Shown: positions 9,054-20,322, counted from the first letter of the stretch. The stretch is 64,000 nt of DNA from Pseudomonas sp. PDM18 (GCF_014852585.1 NZ_JACVBX010000001.1:682001-746000); one strand, 5' to 3'. The notes: generated from the sequence alone by a model not told the origin. Numbers and translations: made by a program.

Positions 9054-9845
9054 TCAGAAATCAAACTTGCCGGCACGCCAGCGCGGCAGCCAGCGCAGGG
9101 AGTCGGCCGTGGTGCCGGTGGGGCGGTACTCGGCGCCCAGCCAACCGTCGTAGCCGACGTCGTCGAGCACCTGCAGCGGCACTTCGAACTCCATCTCGCC
9201 CGAGCCCGGTTCGCCGCGCTCAGGATAGTCGGCGAACTGCACGTGGCCGATCTGGCCCATCAGCGCGTAGATGCAATCCACCAGCTCCAGGCCCATGCGC
9301 GCCATATGGTAGAGGTCCAGCTGCGCGCGCAGGTTCTTCCGCGCCACGCGCTCGAGCATGTCCTGCAAGTGCTCGGGGGTGTTGAGCAGGAAGTCCTTCA
9401 TGTCGTGGCAGTTGATGGCTTCCATCAGCACGTCGGTGCCGCTGCCGGCGAACGCATCGCAGGTGGCGCGCAGGCGCTCGGCCAGGGTCTGCAGCGCGAC
9501 TTCGCGCTCCTGCCCCTCGACCAGCCGGCCAGCCAGCACGTTGATGTGCTGCGGCTGCACGATGCGCGCATAGTCCAGCGCCTTGGCCAGCGCCGCTTCG
9601 AACTCCGCCGCACGTTCCGGCACGGCGGCGATGCCGGGACCGCCCTGCATCAAGTCACCAGCCGGCAGGTTGATCAACACCAGCGGCAGGCCGGCTTCGT
9701 CCAGTGCGGCTTTCAGGTCCTGTGCGGGGACGTCGTAGGGAAACTGGATCTCCACGCCCTCGAAACCGGCCTTGGCGGCGGCGTCGATGCGCTGCAGCAG
9801 CGGGACCTCGGTGAACAGCAGGGACAGGTTGGCGCAGAGTTTCAT
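9054..9845 (-). CDS. hyi: hydroxypyruvate isomerase-like TIM-barrel sugar isomerase
   Basis: This 263-residue protein is a xylose-isomerase-like TIM barrel of the Hyi/OtnI group. Hyi converts hydroxypyruvate and tartronate semialdehyde; OtnI acts on 2-dehydrotetronate. Family landmarks include KLCANLSLLFTEVPLL at the start, metal-binding E in LMEAIN, the LDLYHMAR helix and the C-terminal GAEYRP. The start codon overlaps the stop of the preceding dehydrogenase gene by four bases (ATGA), so the two form a translationally coupled pair. No glyoxylate carboligase gene is adjacent, which leaves the pathway open between the glyoxylate and tetronate routes. Confidence 0.82.
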   Translation of the reverse strand: MKLCANLSLLFTEVPLLQRIDAAAKAGFEGVEIQFPYDVPAQDLKAALDEAGLPLVLINLPAGDLMQGGPGIAAVPERAAEFEAALAKALDYARIVQPQHINVLAGRLVEGQEREVALQTLAERLRATCDAFAGSGTDVLMEAINCHDMKDFLLNTPEHLQDMLERVARKNLRAQLDLYHMARMGLELVDCIYALMGQIGHVQFADYPERGEPGSGEMEFEVPLQVLDDVGYDGWLGAEYRPTGTTADSLRWLPRWRAGKFDF

Positions 9846-10741
9846 GCGGGGAATTCCTTCGACTGACGGTATTGCTCGACCAGGGTAGCCGGGTCGCGTT
9901 CGAGATTGCCCGGGCTGCCATGCAGGCGCATCAGCTGCGCGGCGAGGCCGCTCATGGGCGTGGCCGAGCCTTCCTCGCGGGAAAGCTTGACGGCGGTGTC
10001 CAGGTCCTTGAGCAGCGTGCGCACATGCCATTTCACCGGTTCGAAACGGCTCTCGGCCATCTGCGGGGCAAGGATCTGCAGGGGTTTCGAATCGGCGAAA
10101 CCGCCCGCCAGCGCCGGGGCGATCAGACTGGCATCGACGCCTGATTTTTCCGCCAGCGCCACCACCTCGGCGATCACCAGGGCATTGCAGGCGACGATCA
10201 TCTGATTGCACACCTTGGTCACCTGCCCTGCGCCCACATCCCCCATGCGCGTCAGGCGCTGACCGAGATGGGCGAGGATCGGCCGCACCCGCTCGATATC
10301 CTCGACACGGCCGCCGGCCATGATCGCCAGGGTGCCGGCTTCGGCGCCCGGCGTGCCACCGGAAACCGGCGCATCGACCCAGCGCATGCCGGTGCGCGCT
10401 TCCAGCTCGGCGGCCATCTCGCGGGTGGCGGCCGGCTCAAGGCTGGAGAAGTCCACCAGCACCTGACCGGCGCGGGCGCTCTCGACGATACCGCCAGCGC
10501 CGAACACCACTTCGCGCACGGCGTCGGTATCGGCCAGGCAGAGCATCACCACCTCGGCGTCGGCACAGAGCTGCGCGGGCGTTTCCACGGCCCGGGCGCC
10601 TTCGGCGGCCAGCAGCTCACGCTTGCCAGCGGAGCGGTTCCACACGGCCAGCGGGTAACCGGCGGCGAGCAGGCGGCGCGTCATGGGTACCCCCATCAGG
10701 CCGAGACCGGCAAAAGCGAGGGATGGCAAAGGGGACGACAT
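9842..10741 (-). CDS. beta-hydroxyacid dehydrogenase (tartronate semialdehyde reductase / 3-hydroxyisobutyrate dehydrogenase family)
   Basis: A 299-residue NAD(P)-dependent dehydrogenase. The Rossmann motif GLGLMG is at residues 12-17, the substrate-binding DAPVSGG near residue 123, and the catalytic lysine lies in GAGQVTKVCNQ. An ATG at 10741 follows GGAG. The family includes GarR/GlxR, 3-hydroxyisobutyrate dehydrogenase MmsB and threonate dehydrogenase LtnD; the coupled Hyi-like gene favours tartronate semialdehyde or threonate metabolism over valine breakdown. Position corresponds to PA3312. The gene is divergent from the ABC importer operon, 168 bases away. Confidence 0.85.
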   Translation of the reverse strand: MSSPLPSLAFAGLGLMGVPMTRRLLAAGYPLAVWNRSAGKRELLAAEGARAVETPAQLCADAEVVMLCLADTDAVREVVFGAGGIVESARAGQVLVDFSSLEPAATREMAAELEARTGMRWVDAPVSGGTPGAEAGTLAIMAGGRVEDIERVRPILAHLGQRLTRMGDVGAGQVTKVCNQMIVACNALVIAEVVALAEKSGVDASLIAPALAGGFADSKPLQILAPQMAESRFEPVKWHVRTLLKDLDTAVKLSREEGSATPMSGLAAQLMRLHGSPGNLERDPATLVEQYRQSKEFPA

Positions 10742-10840
10742 GGGGTGATCTCCAGTTCGACAGCAGGACGGGCACGGGGAGGCGGCATTCTAGCAGGCGC
10801 GAAGGTGCCCCGGCCGGCAACGCTTTAGATAGCGGGACGG

Positions 10841-10869
10841 CTGCCAAACAGGCGCGCCGCCACTATACT
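10841..10869 (+). promoter_or_regulatory. sigma-70-type promoter of the PhnD-like importer operon
   Basis: CTGCCA at 10841-10846 and TATACT at 10864-10869 are separated by 17 bases. The predicted transcript starts about 35 bases before the first gene of the operon. Confidence 0.5.
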
Positions 10870-10909
10870 CCCGGAGTTTTTTCCGCCATTGAACCGGAGA
10901 ACTCTCCCC

Positions 10910-11767
10910 ATGCTGAAACGCTCCCTGGCGCTCGCCGCCGGTTTTGCCCTGTCCCTGTCCGCCGTTTTCGCCCACGCCGACACCCCGAAAGAACTGAAAG
11001 TCTCGGCCATTCCCGATGAAGCCCCCACCGAACTGCTGCGCAAGTTCAAGCCGCTGGGTGCCTATCTGGAAGAGCAACTGGGCATGCCGGTGAAGTTCAT
11101 CCCGGTGTCCGACTATGCCGGCGTGGTCGAAGCCCTGGCTTCGGATCGCCTCGACATGGCCTGGCTGGGCGGCTTCACCTTCGTCCAGGCGCGCCTGAAG
11201 ACCGGCAACGCTATCCCGCTGGTACAGCGCGAGCAGGACCAGCAGTTCACCAGCAAATTCATCACTGCCGACCCGAACGTGAAATCGATCCAGGACCTCA
11301 AGGGCAAGACCTTCGCCTTCGGTTCCGTGTCGTCCACCTCCGGCAGCCTGATGCCGCGCTACTTCATGCAGAAGGACGGCGTGGTGCCTGAGCAGTTCTT
11401 CTCCCGCGTCGCCTACTCCGGCGCTCACGACGCCACCGTGGCCTGGGTCCAGGCCGGCAAGGTCGACGCCGGCGTGCTCAACGCCTCGGTCTGGCAGAAG
11501 CTGGTGGACAGCGGCAAGGTCGACACCAGCAAGGTGAAGGTCTTCGCCACTACCCCGACCTACTACGACTACAACTGGACCGTGCGCGGCAACCTCGACC
11601 CCGCGCTGGCGGAGAAGATCAAGAAGGCTTTCCTCGCCCTCGACCCGAGCAAACCGCGCGACAAGGAAATCCTCGACCTGCAGGCGGCCAGCCGTTTCAT
11701 CGACACCAAGCCGGAAAACTACAAGGGCATCGAGGAATCGGCGCGCGCCGCCGGCCTGCTGAAGTGA
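10910..11767 (+). CDS. periplasmic binding protein, PhnD-type ABC importer
   Basis: A 285-residue secreted binding protein. A signal peptide [20 protein letters not shown] ends at about AHA-DTPKE. The mature part is a PhnD/phosphite-type fold with [19 protein letters not shown] at the start, the DYAGVVEAL helix, and [14 protein letters not shown] in the second lobe. Families with this fold bind phosphonates, phosphite and related oxyanions; some annotators propose selenate for the Pseudomonas group. I cannot tell the ligand. The ATG at 10910 has GGAGA ahead; the operon continues without gaps into an ATPase and two permeases (PA3313-PA3316 order). Confidence 0.85.
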   Translation: MLKRSLALAAGFALSLSAVFAHADTPKELKVSAIPDEAPTELLRKFKPLGAYLEEQLGMPVKFIPVSDYAGVVEALASDRLDMAWLGGFTFVQARLKTGNAIPLVQREQDQQFTSKFITADPNVKSIQDLKGKTFAFGSVSSTSGSLMPRYFMQKDGVVPEQFFSRVAYSGAHDATVAWVQAGKVDAGVLNASVWQKLVDSGKVDTSKVKVFATTPTYYDYNWTVRGNLDPALAEKIKKAFLALDPSKPRDKEILDLQAASRFIDTKPENYKGIEESARAAGLLK

Positions 11768-12570
11768 CCCTGAAACTGACCGGCGTGGAGCACATCCACG
11801 CCAACGGCCAGCGCTCGCTCGCCGGTATCGACCTCAGCGTCGCTGCCGGTGAACGGGTGGCGATCATCGGCCCGTCGGGTGCCGGCAAGACCACCCTGCT
11901 GCGCATCCTCGCCACCGCACTGAAACCCGCTTCCGGCAGTTTCGACCTGCTCGGCACTCAGCCGTGGGCGCTGAGCGGCTCGGCACGTCAGCGCCTGCGC
12001 TCGCGCATTGCCCTGGTACACCAGGCGCCCCCGCTGCCACCGCGCCAGCGGGTGGTCACCGCCGTGCTCGCCGGCCGCCTCGGCCAGTGGCCGCTGTGGA
12101 AAAGCCTGGCCAGCCTGTTCTACCCCGTCGACAGCGCCGGCGCCCGCAGCGAACTGCAGCGCCTGGACCTGGGCGACAAACTCTTCGAACGCTGCGACCA
12201 GCTCTCGGGCGGACAGTTGCAACGGGTCGGCATCGCCCGTGCGCTGTACCAGCAGGCCGAAGTGCTGCTGGCCGATGAACCCGTCTCGGCCATGGACCCG
12301 GTGCTCGCCGGCCATACCCTCGGCGTACTCACCCGTGAAGCGCAGAACCGTGGCGTGACGCTGCTGGCCAGCCTGCATGCGGTGGACCTGGCGCTGGAGC
12401 ACTTCCCGCGTATCGTCGGCGTACGCGACGGACGCATCGCCTTCGACAAGGCGGCGGAGAACGTCACTCCCGAGGACCTGCGCGCCCTCTACGCCAACGA
12501 GCAACTCGGCCAGCAGGAAACTTCCTCGCCGGTGGGCAAACCGCTGGTGGTGCAGATTCCGCGATGCTGA
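11764..12570 (+). CDS. ABC importer ATPase, PhnC-type
   Basis: A 268-residue ATP-binding subunit that should power uptake by the neighbouring permeases. Walker [10 protein letters not shown] is near residues 36-44, the signature LSGGQLQR near 148-155, Walker [13 protein letters not shown] near 168-179, and the switch histidine is in SLHAVD. The start is GTG, overlapping the stop of the binding-protein gene (GTGA). The order binding protein, ATPase, permease, permease is that of phosphonate and phosphite importers. A C-terminal extension of about 20 residues lacks recognisable motifs. Confidence 0.9.
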   Translation: MTLKLTGVEHIHANGQRSLAGIDLSVAAGERVAIIGPSGAGKTTLLRILATALKPASGSFDLLGTQPWALSGSARQRLRSRIALVHQAPPLPPRQRVVTAVLAGRLGQWPLWKSLASLFYPVDSAGARSELQRLDLGDKLFERCDQLSGGQLQRVGIARALYQQAEVLLADEPVSAMDPVLAGHTLGVLTREAQNRGVTLLASLHAVDLALEHFPRIVGVRDGRIAFDKAAENVTPEDLRALYANEQLGQQETSSPVGKPLVVQIPRC

Positions 12571-13406
12571 ACCCCGCGCTTTCCAAGAGCCCTCCGCGCG
12601 ACCCGGCGGCGCTGCCGCGCCTGCTACTCACCCTGCTCGCCCTGGCTTTACTTTGGCCGGGCCTGCGTCTGTCCGAGCTGGATATCGCCGGCCTGTTCAG
12701 CGGCGACAACGCGCGGACCATGGCCAACTTCCTCGGCGGTTTCTGGCCGCCGGCCCATGACGAAGAATTCCTCGCCCTGCTTGGACGCGCCACCCTGGAA
12801 ACCCTCGCGATTGCCACCGCCGGCATGGCACTGGCATGGCTGATCGCCTTCCCCGCCGCCCTGCTGGCAACCCGCGCGCTGTCGATCTCCGCCCTGCCCC
12901 GCGGCGGCCTGCCGGCCTGGTGGGCGCGTGCGCTGCGCTGGCCGGTGCGCGGGCTGCTGATCGTGCTGCGCAGCGTGCCGGAAATCGTCTGGGCGCTGCT
13001 TTTCGTCCGCGCCGTGGGCCTGGGCCCCACCGCTGGCGTGCTGGCCATCGCCATCACCTACGGCGGCATGCTCGGCAAGGTCTACGCGGAAATCTTCGAA
13101 TCGGTGGACCCGCGCCCGACCCGCGCCCTGCTGCTGGGCGGTGGTTCGCGGCTGCAGGCCTTCGCCTACGGCGTACTGCCCTCGGCCGCGCCGGAACTGA
13201 TCTCCTACACCGTCTACCGCTGGGAATGTGCGATCCGCGCCTCGGTAGTGATGGGCTTCGTCGGCGCCGGTGGCCTCGGCCAGCAGATCGACCTGTCGCT
13301 GCGCATGTTCGCCGGGGGCGAGGTGGCGAGCATCCTGCTGACCTTCCTGGTACTGGTGCTGGGCGCCGACCTGCTCAGCCGCTTCCTGCGCGGGAGGCTC
13401 GAATGA
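12564..13406 (+). CDS. ABC importer permease 1, PhnE-type
   Basis: A 280-residue inner-membrane permease with about six hydrophobic segments. The cytoplasmic coupling loop (EAA-type) is visible as [19 protein letters not shown], typical of the PhnE group. The ATG overlaps the end of the ATPase gene by seven bases. A paired permease follows, so the channel is probably a heterodimer, unlike the homodimeric PhnE of E. coli. The substrate is not known. Confidence 0.88.
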   Translation: MLNPALSKSPPRDPAALPRLLLTLLALALLWPGLRLSELDIAGLFSGDNARTMANFLGGFWPPAHDEEFLALLGRATLETLAIATAGMALAWLIAFPAALLATRALSISALPRGGLPAWWARALRWPVRGLLIVLRSVPEIVWALLFVRAVGLGPTAGVLAIAITYGGMLGKVYAEIFESVDPRPTRALLLGGGSRLQAFAYGVLPSAAPELISYTVYRWECAIRASVVMGFVGAGGLGQQIDLSLRMFAGGEVASILLTFLVLVLGADLLSRFLRGRLE

Positions 13407-14173
13407 CCGGCCTGCTGCGCAGCCTGGGCTGGCTGCTGCTGATCCTGCTCGCCATCGGTGCGTCCTTCGCCTACCTGGAGATGGACACCGGCGGGCTGTT
13501 CGACGCGCGCGGCCTCGGCCAGATGCTCGACTACGGTCGCGATTTTCTCTCGCCGGACCTGGGCGCCACACACCTCACGGCAGTCGGTCGCGGTGCCCTG
13601 GAAACCCTGGCGATGTCAGCCATCGGCACCCTGCTCGCGGCGCTGCTGGGGATGCTGCTCGCGCTGCCGGCGGCCGGGCGTTTCGGACGGATCGCACAAA
13701 GCCTGTCGCGCTTGTTGCTCAACGCTCTGCGCGCGGTGCCGGAACTGGTCTGGGGTGCACTGATGGTGCTGGCCGCCGGGCTCGGCCCGAACGCAGGCAC
13801 GCTCGCGCTGGCGCTACACACGGGTGGCGTGCTCGGACGACTGTTCGCCGAGGCGCTGGAGAATACCCCGACCGCGCCGGCAGAGGCCGTACGCCTGGCA
13901 GGCGGCGGTCGCGTCGCCGCCTTCGCCTACGGCACCCTTCCCGCTGTATGGCCGCAGTTGGTGGCCTACATGCTTTATCGCTGGGAAAACAACATCCGCA
14001 TGGCCAGCGTGCTCGGCTTCGTCGGCGCAGGCGGCCTGGGGCAGATGCTGTATTTCAGCCTCAGCCTGTTCCAGCAGGCCCAGGCGGCCACGGTGATAAT
14101 CGCCATGCTGCTACTGGTGCTGTGCGTCGACAGCCTGAGTGCCTGGGCGCGGCAGCGCTGGGTCAGCCACTAA
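13403..14173 (+). CDS. ABC importer permease 2, PhnE-type
   Basis: A 256-residue permease, shorter than its partner. It has an N-terminal membrane helix, then the conserved RAVPELVWGALMV and the coupling loop EALENTPTAPAEAVRLAGGG, and ends in a basic tail. ATG overlaps the stop of permease 1 (ATGA) and GGGAGG lies upstream. It is the last gene of the operon and is followed by a terminator. The C-terminal halves of the two permeases are similar ([20 protein letters not shown] and [20 protein letters not shown]), suggesting an old duplication. Confidence 0.9.
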   Translation: MTGLLRSLGWLLLILLAIGASFAYLEMDTGGLFDARGLGQMLDYGRDFLSPDLGATHLTAVGRGALETLAMSAIGTLLAALLGMLLALPAAGRFGRIAQSLSRLLLNALRAVPELVWGALMVLAAGLGPNAGTLALALHTGGVLGRLFAEALENTPTAPAEAVRLAGGGRVAAFAYGTLPAVWPQLVAYMLYRWENNIRMASVLGFVGAGGLGQMLYFSLSLFQQAQAATVIIAMLLLVLCVDSLSAWARQRWVSH

Positions 14174-14197
14174 GTTCCGCGGCAGACAACGCACAAT

Positions 14198-14226
14198 AAA
14201 AAGCCCGGCACTTGGCCGGGCTTTTT
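14198..14226. terminator. bidirectional terminator after the importer operon
   Basis: AAAAAGCCCGGC and GCCGGGCTTTTT form a perfect 12-bp stem with a five-base loop. It lies between convergent genes and gives a T run on both strands. Confidence 0.9.
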
Positions 14227-14240
14227 ATTGAATGCGTAGC

Positions 14241-14606
14241 TTACGAGTCGCCGTGGATCACCTTGTCCAGGTCGATCGGATCGCCAGGATGGGTGCCGAG
14301 TTTCTGGCGGATGTCCTCGAACATCGCGTCGTACTCCTTGTGGTTGCGCACCATCGAGCCAAACCGCGGGTGGAGGCCGTGCTTCTGCGCAATGCGGGTA
14401 GCATCGCTGGCAAAGTTGAAGGCCTGCTCCTTGGGCATGTCCCACTCTTCGGTAAAGGCATTACCGTCGATCTCGCCCTTCATGGTGAAGTGGACAATGG
14501 TGCCTTTTTCCACATCCTTGCGGACTTCATAGTTGATGTGAGCGTCAATCTCCTGCTGCCCCAGCCCCGGCAGGGACTGAAGATGCAGATGGCCCGGTTC
14601 GAACAT
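14241..14606 (-). CDS. small conserved protein, DUF5064-like
   Basis: A 121-residue soluble protein starting MFEPGHLHLQSLPGLGQQEI with a strong AGGAG nine bases upstream. The N-terminal half looks like a beta-rich fold (NYEVRKDV, IVHFTMKGEID), the C-terminal half helical (NFASDATRIAQKHGL). It reminds me of the Pseudomonas-restricted DUF5064 family, but I recall this only loosely. No catalytic pattern is seen. It is transcribed away from the importer operon's end and may share a transcript with the gene upstream, 66 bases away. Confidence 0.75.
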   Translation of the reverse strand: MFEPGHLHLQSLPGLGQQEIDAHINYEVRKDVEKGTIVHFTMKGEIDGNAFTEEWDMPKEQAFNFASDATRIAQKHGLHPRFGSMVRNHKEYDAMFEDIRQKLGTHPGDPIDLDKVIHGDS

Positions 14607-14672
14607 GGCGAATCTCCTTCTATGGAATCCCGACAGTCTAGCCGGCCTTTTCGAATTGGAAATCGCCCCGCA

Positions 14673-14990
14673 TCAGTGCACGGACTCTTTTCGAACTCTT
14701 TCTTGAACCAGCACCCAGGGCGCAATCACCACGGCCCAGAGTTCCGGGTCACGGTCGTGGAAATCCTGCGCCAGCTTTTCGTCCACCTTGCCCAGGTCAC
14801 CACTGGCCAACCAGGCGGCGACCTTCGCTCGATCATCCTCGGCCACGCCCATCGCGACCTCTACCAGATCGGCGCAAGCCCCGACCTTGAGCAGGTTGCC
14901 GCGGGCGAAGAAGGGCGCGAGCTCCTGCCAGGAAATCTTCGCGGTTTCGCCAAGCAACTTGGCATAGAGGGTGCTAGCTTGTTCAGTCAT
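14673..14990 (-). CDS. DUF2288 family protein
   Basis: A 105-residue protein beginning MTEQASTLYAKLLGETAKIS. The pattern LGETAKISWQEL...FARGNLLKV...DLVEVA is that of DUF2288 proteins, small helical proteins of unknown role common in pseudomonads and cyanobacteria. I chose the ATG at 14990, which has AGGTGAG upstream; an in-frame extension of 35 codons has no support. No membrane segment or active site is apparent. Confidence 0.82.
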   Translation of the reverse strand: MTEQASTLYAKLLGETAKISWQELAPFFARGNLLKVGACADLVEVAMGVAEDDRAKVAAWLASGDLGKVDEKLAQDFHDRDPELWAVVIAPWVLVQERVRKESVH

Positions 14991-15164
14991 GAATCTCACC
15001 TGGTAAACGAACGGCGCCATGATAGCGCCGGGACCGCGCCAGGCAAGGTTCGGACGGCGTTTTCGCTGGTGACGGAACCCACAGGGAAAAGTCATACAGC
15101 GCCGTTTTTCTGTACGTTTGTTTCAATCTTGCGACATGCCCACAATCGGCTGCCCGCCACCCGC

Positions 15165-15207
15165 TTTTCAAGCGGTCCGGCGGCGCTCTACACTGTACCG
15201 GTACAGT
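15165..15207 (+). promoter_or_regulatory. braC promoter with overlapping 16-bp palindrome
   Basis: TTTTCA at 15165-15170 and TACACT at 15189-15194 are separated by 18 bases and make a plausible promoter. The perfect palindrome ACTGTACCGGTACAGT (15192-15207) overlaps the -10 element, where a bound dimer would block polymerase. A further half-site CTGTAC is at 15110-15115. The 307-base gap before braC contains nothing else I recognise. Confidence 0.45.
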
Positions 15208-15297
15208 TGCCGGTGGGTCTGTCCGGGGCAATCCCGGTCCGGTGAGCCGCTGGCAACCAGGACTACAAAAACGAAAACACAAGAAGAGTGGAGCATT

Positions 15298-16419
15298 ATG
15301 AAAAAGGGTACTCAGCGTCTTTCCCAGCTGTTCACCGCCATGGCCCTGGCCGGCGTTGCCAGCTTCTCCATGGCCGCCGACACCATCAAGATTGCTCTGG
15401 CCGGCCCGGTGACCGGCGCAGTCGCCCAGTACGGGGAGATGCAGTTCATTGGCGCGAAAATGGCCATTGAGCAGATCAACAAGGCCGGCGGCGTCGACGG
15501 CAAGCAACTCGAAGGCGTGGTCTACGACGACGCTTGCGATCCGAAACAAGCCGTGGCCGTTGCCAACAAGATCGTCAACGATGGCGTCAAGTTCGTCGTT
15601 GGCCACCTGTGCTCCAGCTCCACTCAACCGGCTTCGGATATCTACGAAGACGAAGGCGTGCTGATGATCACCGCCGCCTCCACCAGCCCGGACATCACCT
15701 CCCGCGGCTACAAGCTGATCTTCCGCACCATCGGCCTGGACAGCCTGCAGGGCCCGACCGCCGGCAAGTTCATCGCCGAGCACATCAAGCCCAAGACCGT
15801 GGCCGTGATCCACGACAAGCAGCAGTACGGCGAAGGCATCGCCACTGCGGTGAAGAAGACCCTCGAAGGCGCCGGTATCAAGGTTGCCCTGTTCGAAGGC
15901 ATCAACGCCGGCGACAAGGACTTCTCCGCGATGATCGCCAAGCTCAAGCAGGCCAAGGTCGACTTCGTCTACTACGGTGGCTACCACCCGGAGCTGGGCC
16001 TGATCCTGCGCCAGGCTTCCGAGAAAGGCCTGAAAGTCGGCTTCATGGGCCCGGAAGGCGTGGGTAACAAAGAGATCTCCGCCATCGCCGGCCCGGCTTC
16101 CGAAGGCCTTTACGTGACCCTGCCGAAGTCCTTCGACCAGGATCCGAAGAACCAGGCTCTGGTTGACGCCTTCAAGGCCAAGAACGAAGACCCGAGCGGT
16201 CCGTTCGTGTTCCCGGCCTACGCCGCCGTCCAGGTCATCGCCGAAGGCATCAAGAAAGCCGGTAGCGAAGAGACCGACAAGGTAGCCGCCGCCCTGCGCT
16301 CCAACACCTTCGCTACTCCGACCGGTGACCTGGCCTTCGACGAGAAGGGCGACCTGAAGAACTTCAACTTCGTGGTCTACCAGTGGCACAAGGACGGCAC
16401 CAAGACCGAAGCCAAGTAA
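15298..16419 (+). CDS. braC: branched-chain amino-acid binding protein BraC
   Basis: BraC is the periplasmic receptor of the high-affinity Leu/Ile/Val (also Ala/Thr) importer LIV-I. The 373-residue precursor has the length of P. aeruginosa BraC. Signal peptide residues 1-26 end in SMA-ADTIK. The LivJ-type fold shows IALAGPVTGAVAQYGEMQF and the cysteine pair of the family (YDDACD, VGHLCSSS), likely a disulfide. Codon use is strongly biased, fitting an abundant protein. It is followed by a hairpin before braD, which would make braC message more abundant than the rest of the operon. Confidence 0.96.
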   Translation: MKKGTQRLSQLFTAMALAGVASFSMAADTIKIALAGPVTGAVAQYGEMQFIGAKMAIEQINKAGGVDGKQLEGVVYDDACDPKQAVAVANKIVNDGVKFVVGHLCSSSTQPASDIYEDEGVLMITAASTSPDITSRGYKLIFRTIGLDSLQGPTAGKFIAEHIKPKTVAVIHDKQQYGEGIATAVKKTLEGAGIKVALFEGINAGDKDFSAMIAKLKQAKVDFVYYGGYHPELGLILRQASEKGLKVGFMGPEGVGNKEISAIAGPASEGLYVTLPKSFDQDPKNQALVDAFKAKNEDPSGPFVFPAYAAVQVIAEGIKKAGSEETDKVAAALRSNTFATPTGDLAFDEKGDLKNFNFVVYQWHKDGTKTEAK

Positions 16420-16435
16420 GCCACCCGCCGCCACA

Positions 16436-16466
16436 CAAAGCCCACTGCCCACGGCAGTGGGCTTTG
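16436..16466 (+). terminator. hairpin between braC and braD (partial terminator)
   Basis: CAAAGCCCACTGCC and GGCAGTGGGCTTTG form a perfect 14-bp stem with a three-base loop, followed by TTTA. Such a site between receptor and membrane-component genes usually lowers downstream expression rather than ending it. Confidence 0.75.
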
Positions 16467-16536
16467 TTTATCCGAGTATTCCGGGGGTCCGTCGCGCCAC
16501 AAGCGCCGCTTCACGCGACGCCCGAGGAGTTAGGTA

Positions 16537-18709
<2,173 letters not shown>

Positions 18710-18713
<4 letters not shown>

Positions 18714-19477
18714 GCCGACCGATTCTTGAAGTAGCCGGCCTCACCATGCGATTCGGCGGGCTGCTGGCCGTCAACAACGTGGCCCTGAAGGTCCAGGAAA
18801 AACAGGTGATCTCGATGATCGGCCCCAACGGCGCCGGCAAGACCACTGTGTTCAACTGCCTGACCGGCTTCTATGCGCCTACCGGTGGCGAGATCCTGCT
18901 GCGCGGCGAGCCCATCCAGGGCCTGCCGGGCCACAAGATCGCTCACAAGGGCGTAGTGCGGACCTTCCAGAACGTGCGTCTGTTCAAGGAGATGACCGCG
19001 GTGGAGAACCTGCTGGTGGCGCAACACCGGCACATCAACACCAACTTCCTCGCCGGCCTGCTCAAGACCCCGTCCTTCCGCCGCGCGGAAGCCGAGGCCC
19101 TGGACTACGCCTCGCACTGGCTGGAAATCGTCAACCTCAAGGACATCGCCAACCGCCCGGCGGGCACCCTCGCCTACGGCCAGCAGCGCCGCCTGGAGAT
19201 CGCCCGCTGCATGATGACCCGTCCGCAGTTGCTGATGCTGGACGAACCAGCGGCCGGCCTGAACCCGCGGGAAACCGAGGACCTCAAGGCGCTCATTGCC
19301 ATGTTGCGCTCCGAGCACGGCGTCACCGTCCTGCTCATCGAGCACGACATGAAGCTGGTGATGAGCATTTCCGACCATATCTACGTGATCAACCAGGGCA
19401 CCCCCCTTGCGGACGGCACCCCGGAGGAAATCCGCGGCAACCCGGATGTGATCAAAGCCTATCTGGGGGAGTCCTGA
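18710..19477 (+). CDS. braF: branched-chain amino-acid importer ATPase BraF
   Basis: A 255-residue LivG-type ATPase. Walker [10 protein letters not shown] is at 38-46, the unusual family signature [12 protein letters not shown] follows in place of LSGGQ, Walker B is [12 protein letters not shown], and the switch histidine is in LLIEHDM. It forms the nucleotide-binding pair with BraG and energises BraDE. The ATG overlaps the braE stop (ATGA). Confidence 0.95.
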
Positions 19478-19480
19478 GTC

Positions 19481-20182
19481 ATGCTGAAGTTCGACAAGGT
19501 TTCCACCTTCTACGGCAAGATCCAGGCGCTGCACGACGTCAGCATGGAAGTCCAGCAGGGCGAGATCGTCACCCTGATCGGCGCCAACGGCGCCGGCAAG
19601 TCGACCCTGCTGATGACCCTGTGCGGATCGCCACGCGCCTCCTCCGGCAGCATTACCTACATGGGCGAAGAGCTGGTCGGCAAGGAATCCTCCGTGATCA
19701 TGCGCAAGAGCATCGCCGTCGTGCCCGAAGGCCGTCGCGTGTTCGCCCGCCTGACCGTGGAGGAGAACCTCGCCATGGGCGGCTTCTTCACCAGCAAGGG
19801 TGATTACCAGGAACAGATGGACAAGGTCCTGGGGCTCTTCCCGCGCCTGAAGGAACGCTTCAACCAGCGCGGCGGCACCATGTCCGGCGGCGAACAGCAG
19901 ATGCTCGCCATCGGCCGTGCGCTGATGAGCAAGCCCAAGCTGCTGCTGCTCGACGAGCCGTCGCTGGGCCTGGCGCCGATTATCATCCAGCAGATCTTCG
20001 ACATCGTCGAACAGCTGCGCCAGGAAGGCGTGACCGTCTTCCTCGTCGAGCAGAACGCCAACCAGGCGCTCAAGCTCGCCGACCGCGGCTATGTGCTGGA
20101 GAACGGTCGCATCGTCATGCAGGACACCGGCGCCAACCTGCTGGTGAACCCCAAGGTGCGCGACGCGTACCTGGGCGGCTGA
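19481..20182 (+). CDS. braG: branched-chain amino-acid importer ATPase BraG
   Basis: A 233-residue LivF-type ATPase, partner of BraF. Walker A GANGAGKST is near 34-42, the signature is MSGGEQQMLAIGRA, Walker B LLLLDEPSLGLAP, and the switch region FLVEQNA has Q where most ABC ATPases have H or D, as usual for LivF. It begins three bases after braF and ends the operon with a strong terminator. Confidence 0.95.
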   Translation: MLKFDKVSTFYGKIQALHDVSMEVQQGEIVTLIGANGAGKSTLLMTLCGSPRASSGSITYMGEELVGKESSVIMRKSIAVVPEGRRVFARLTVEENLAMGGFFTSKGDYQEQMDKVLGLFPRLKERFNQRGGTMSGGEQQMLAIGRALMSKPKLLLLDEPSLGLAPIIIQQIFDIVEQLRQEGVTVFLVEQNANQALKLADRGYVLENGRIVMQDTGANLLVNPKVRDAYLGG

Positions 20183-20200
20183 TCCTCCCGCCGCGATCAG

Positions 20201-20227
20201 AAACGGCCCTTCGGGGCCGTTTTTTTT
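20201..20227 (+). terminator. intrinsic terminator of the bra operon
   Basis: AAACGGCCC and GGGCCGTTT form a stem around a TTCG-type loop and run into a tract of ten T. It lies 18 bases after braG. Confidence 0.92.
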
Positions 20228-20250
20228 GCTTTGCGAAGCCTTGCTTTTCG

Positions 20251-20322
20251 TAGGAGCGAGCTTGCTCGCGAACCGTCCCAACGATGGTGCTGCAGGGAAA
20301 TCCGTTCGCGAGCAAGTTCTCC
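20251..20322. repeat. REP-type inverted pair
   Basis: TAGGAGCGAGCTTGCTCGCG (20251-20270) and its inverted partner GTTCGCGAGCAAG (20304-20316) flank about 33 bases. The core is shared with pairs at 28.58 and 60.10 kb. Such Pseudomonas REP pairs lie outside genes and are mobilised by RAYT transposases; no RAYT gene is in this window. Confidence 0.85.
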
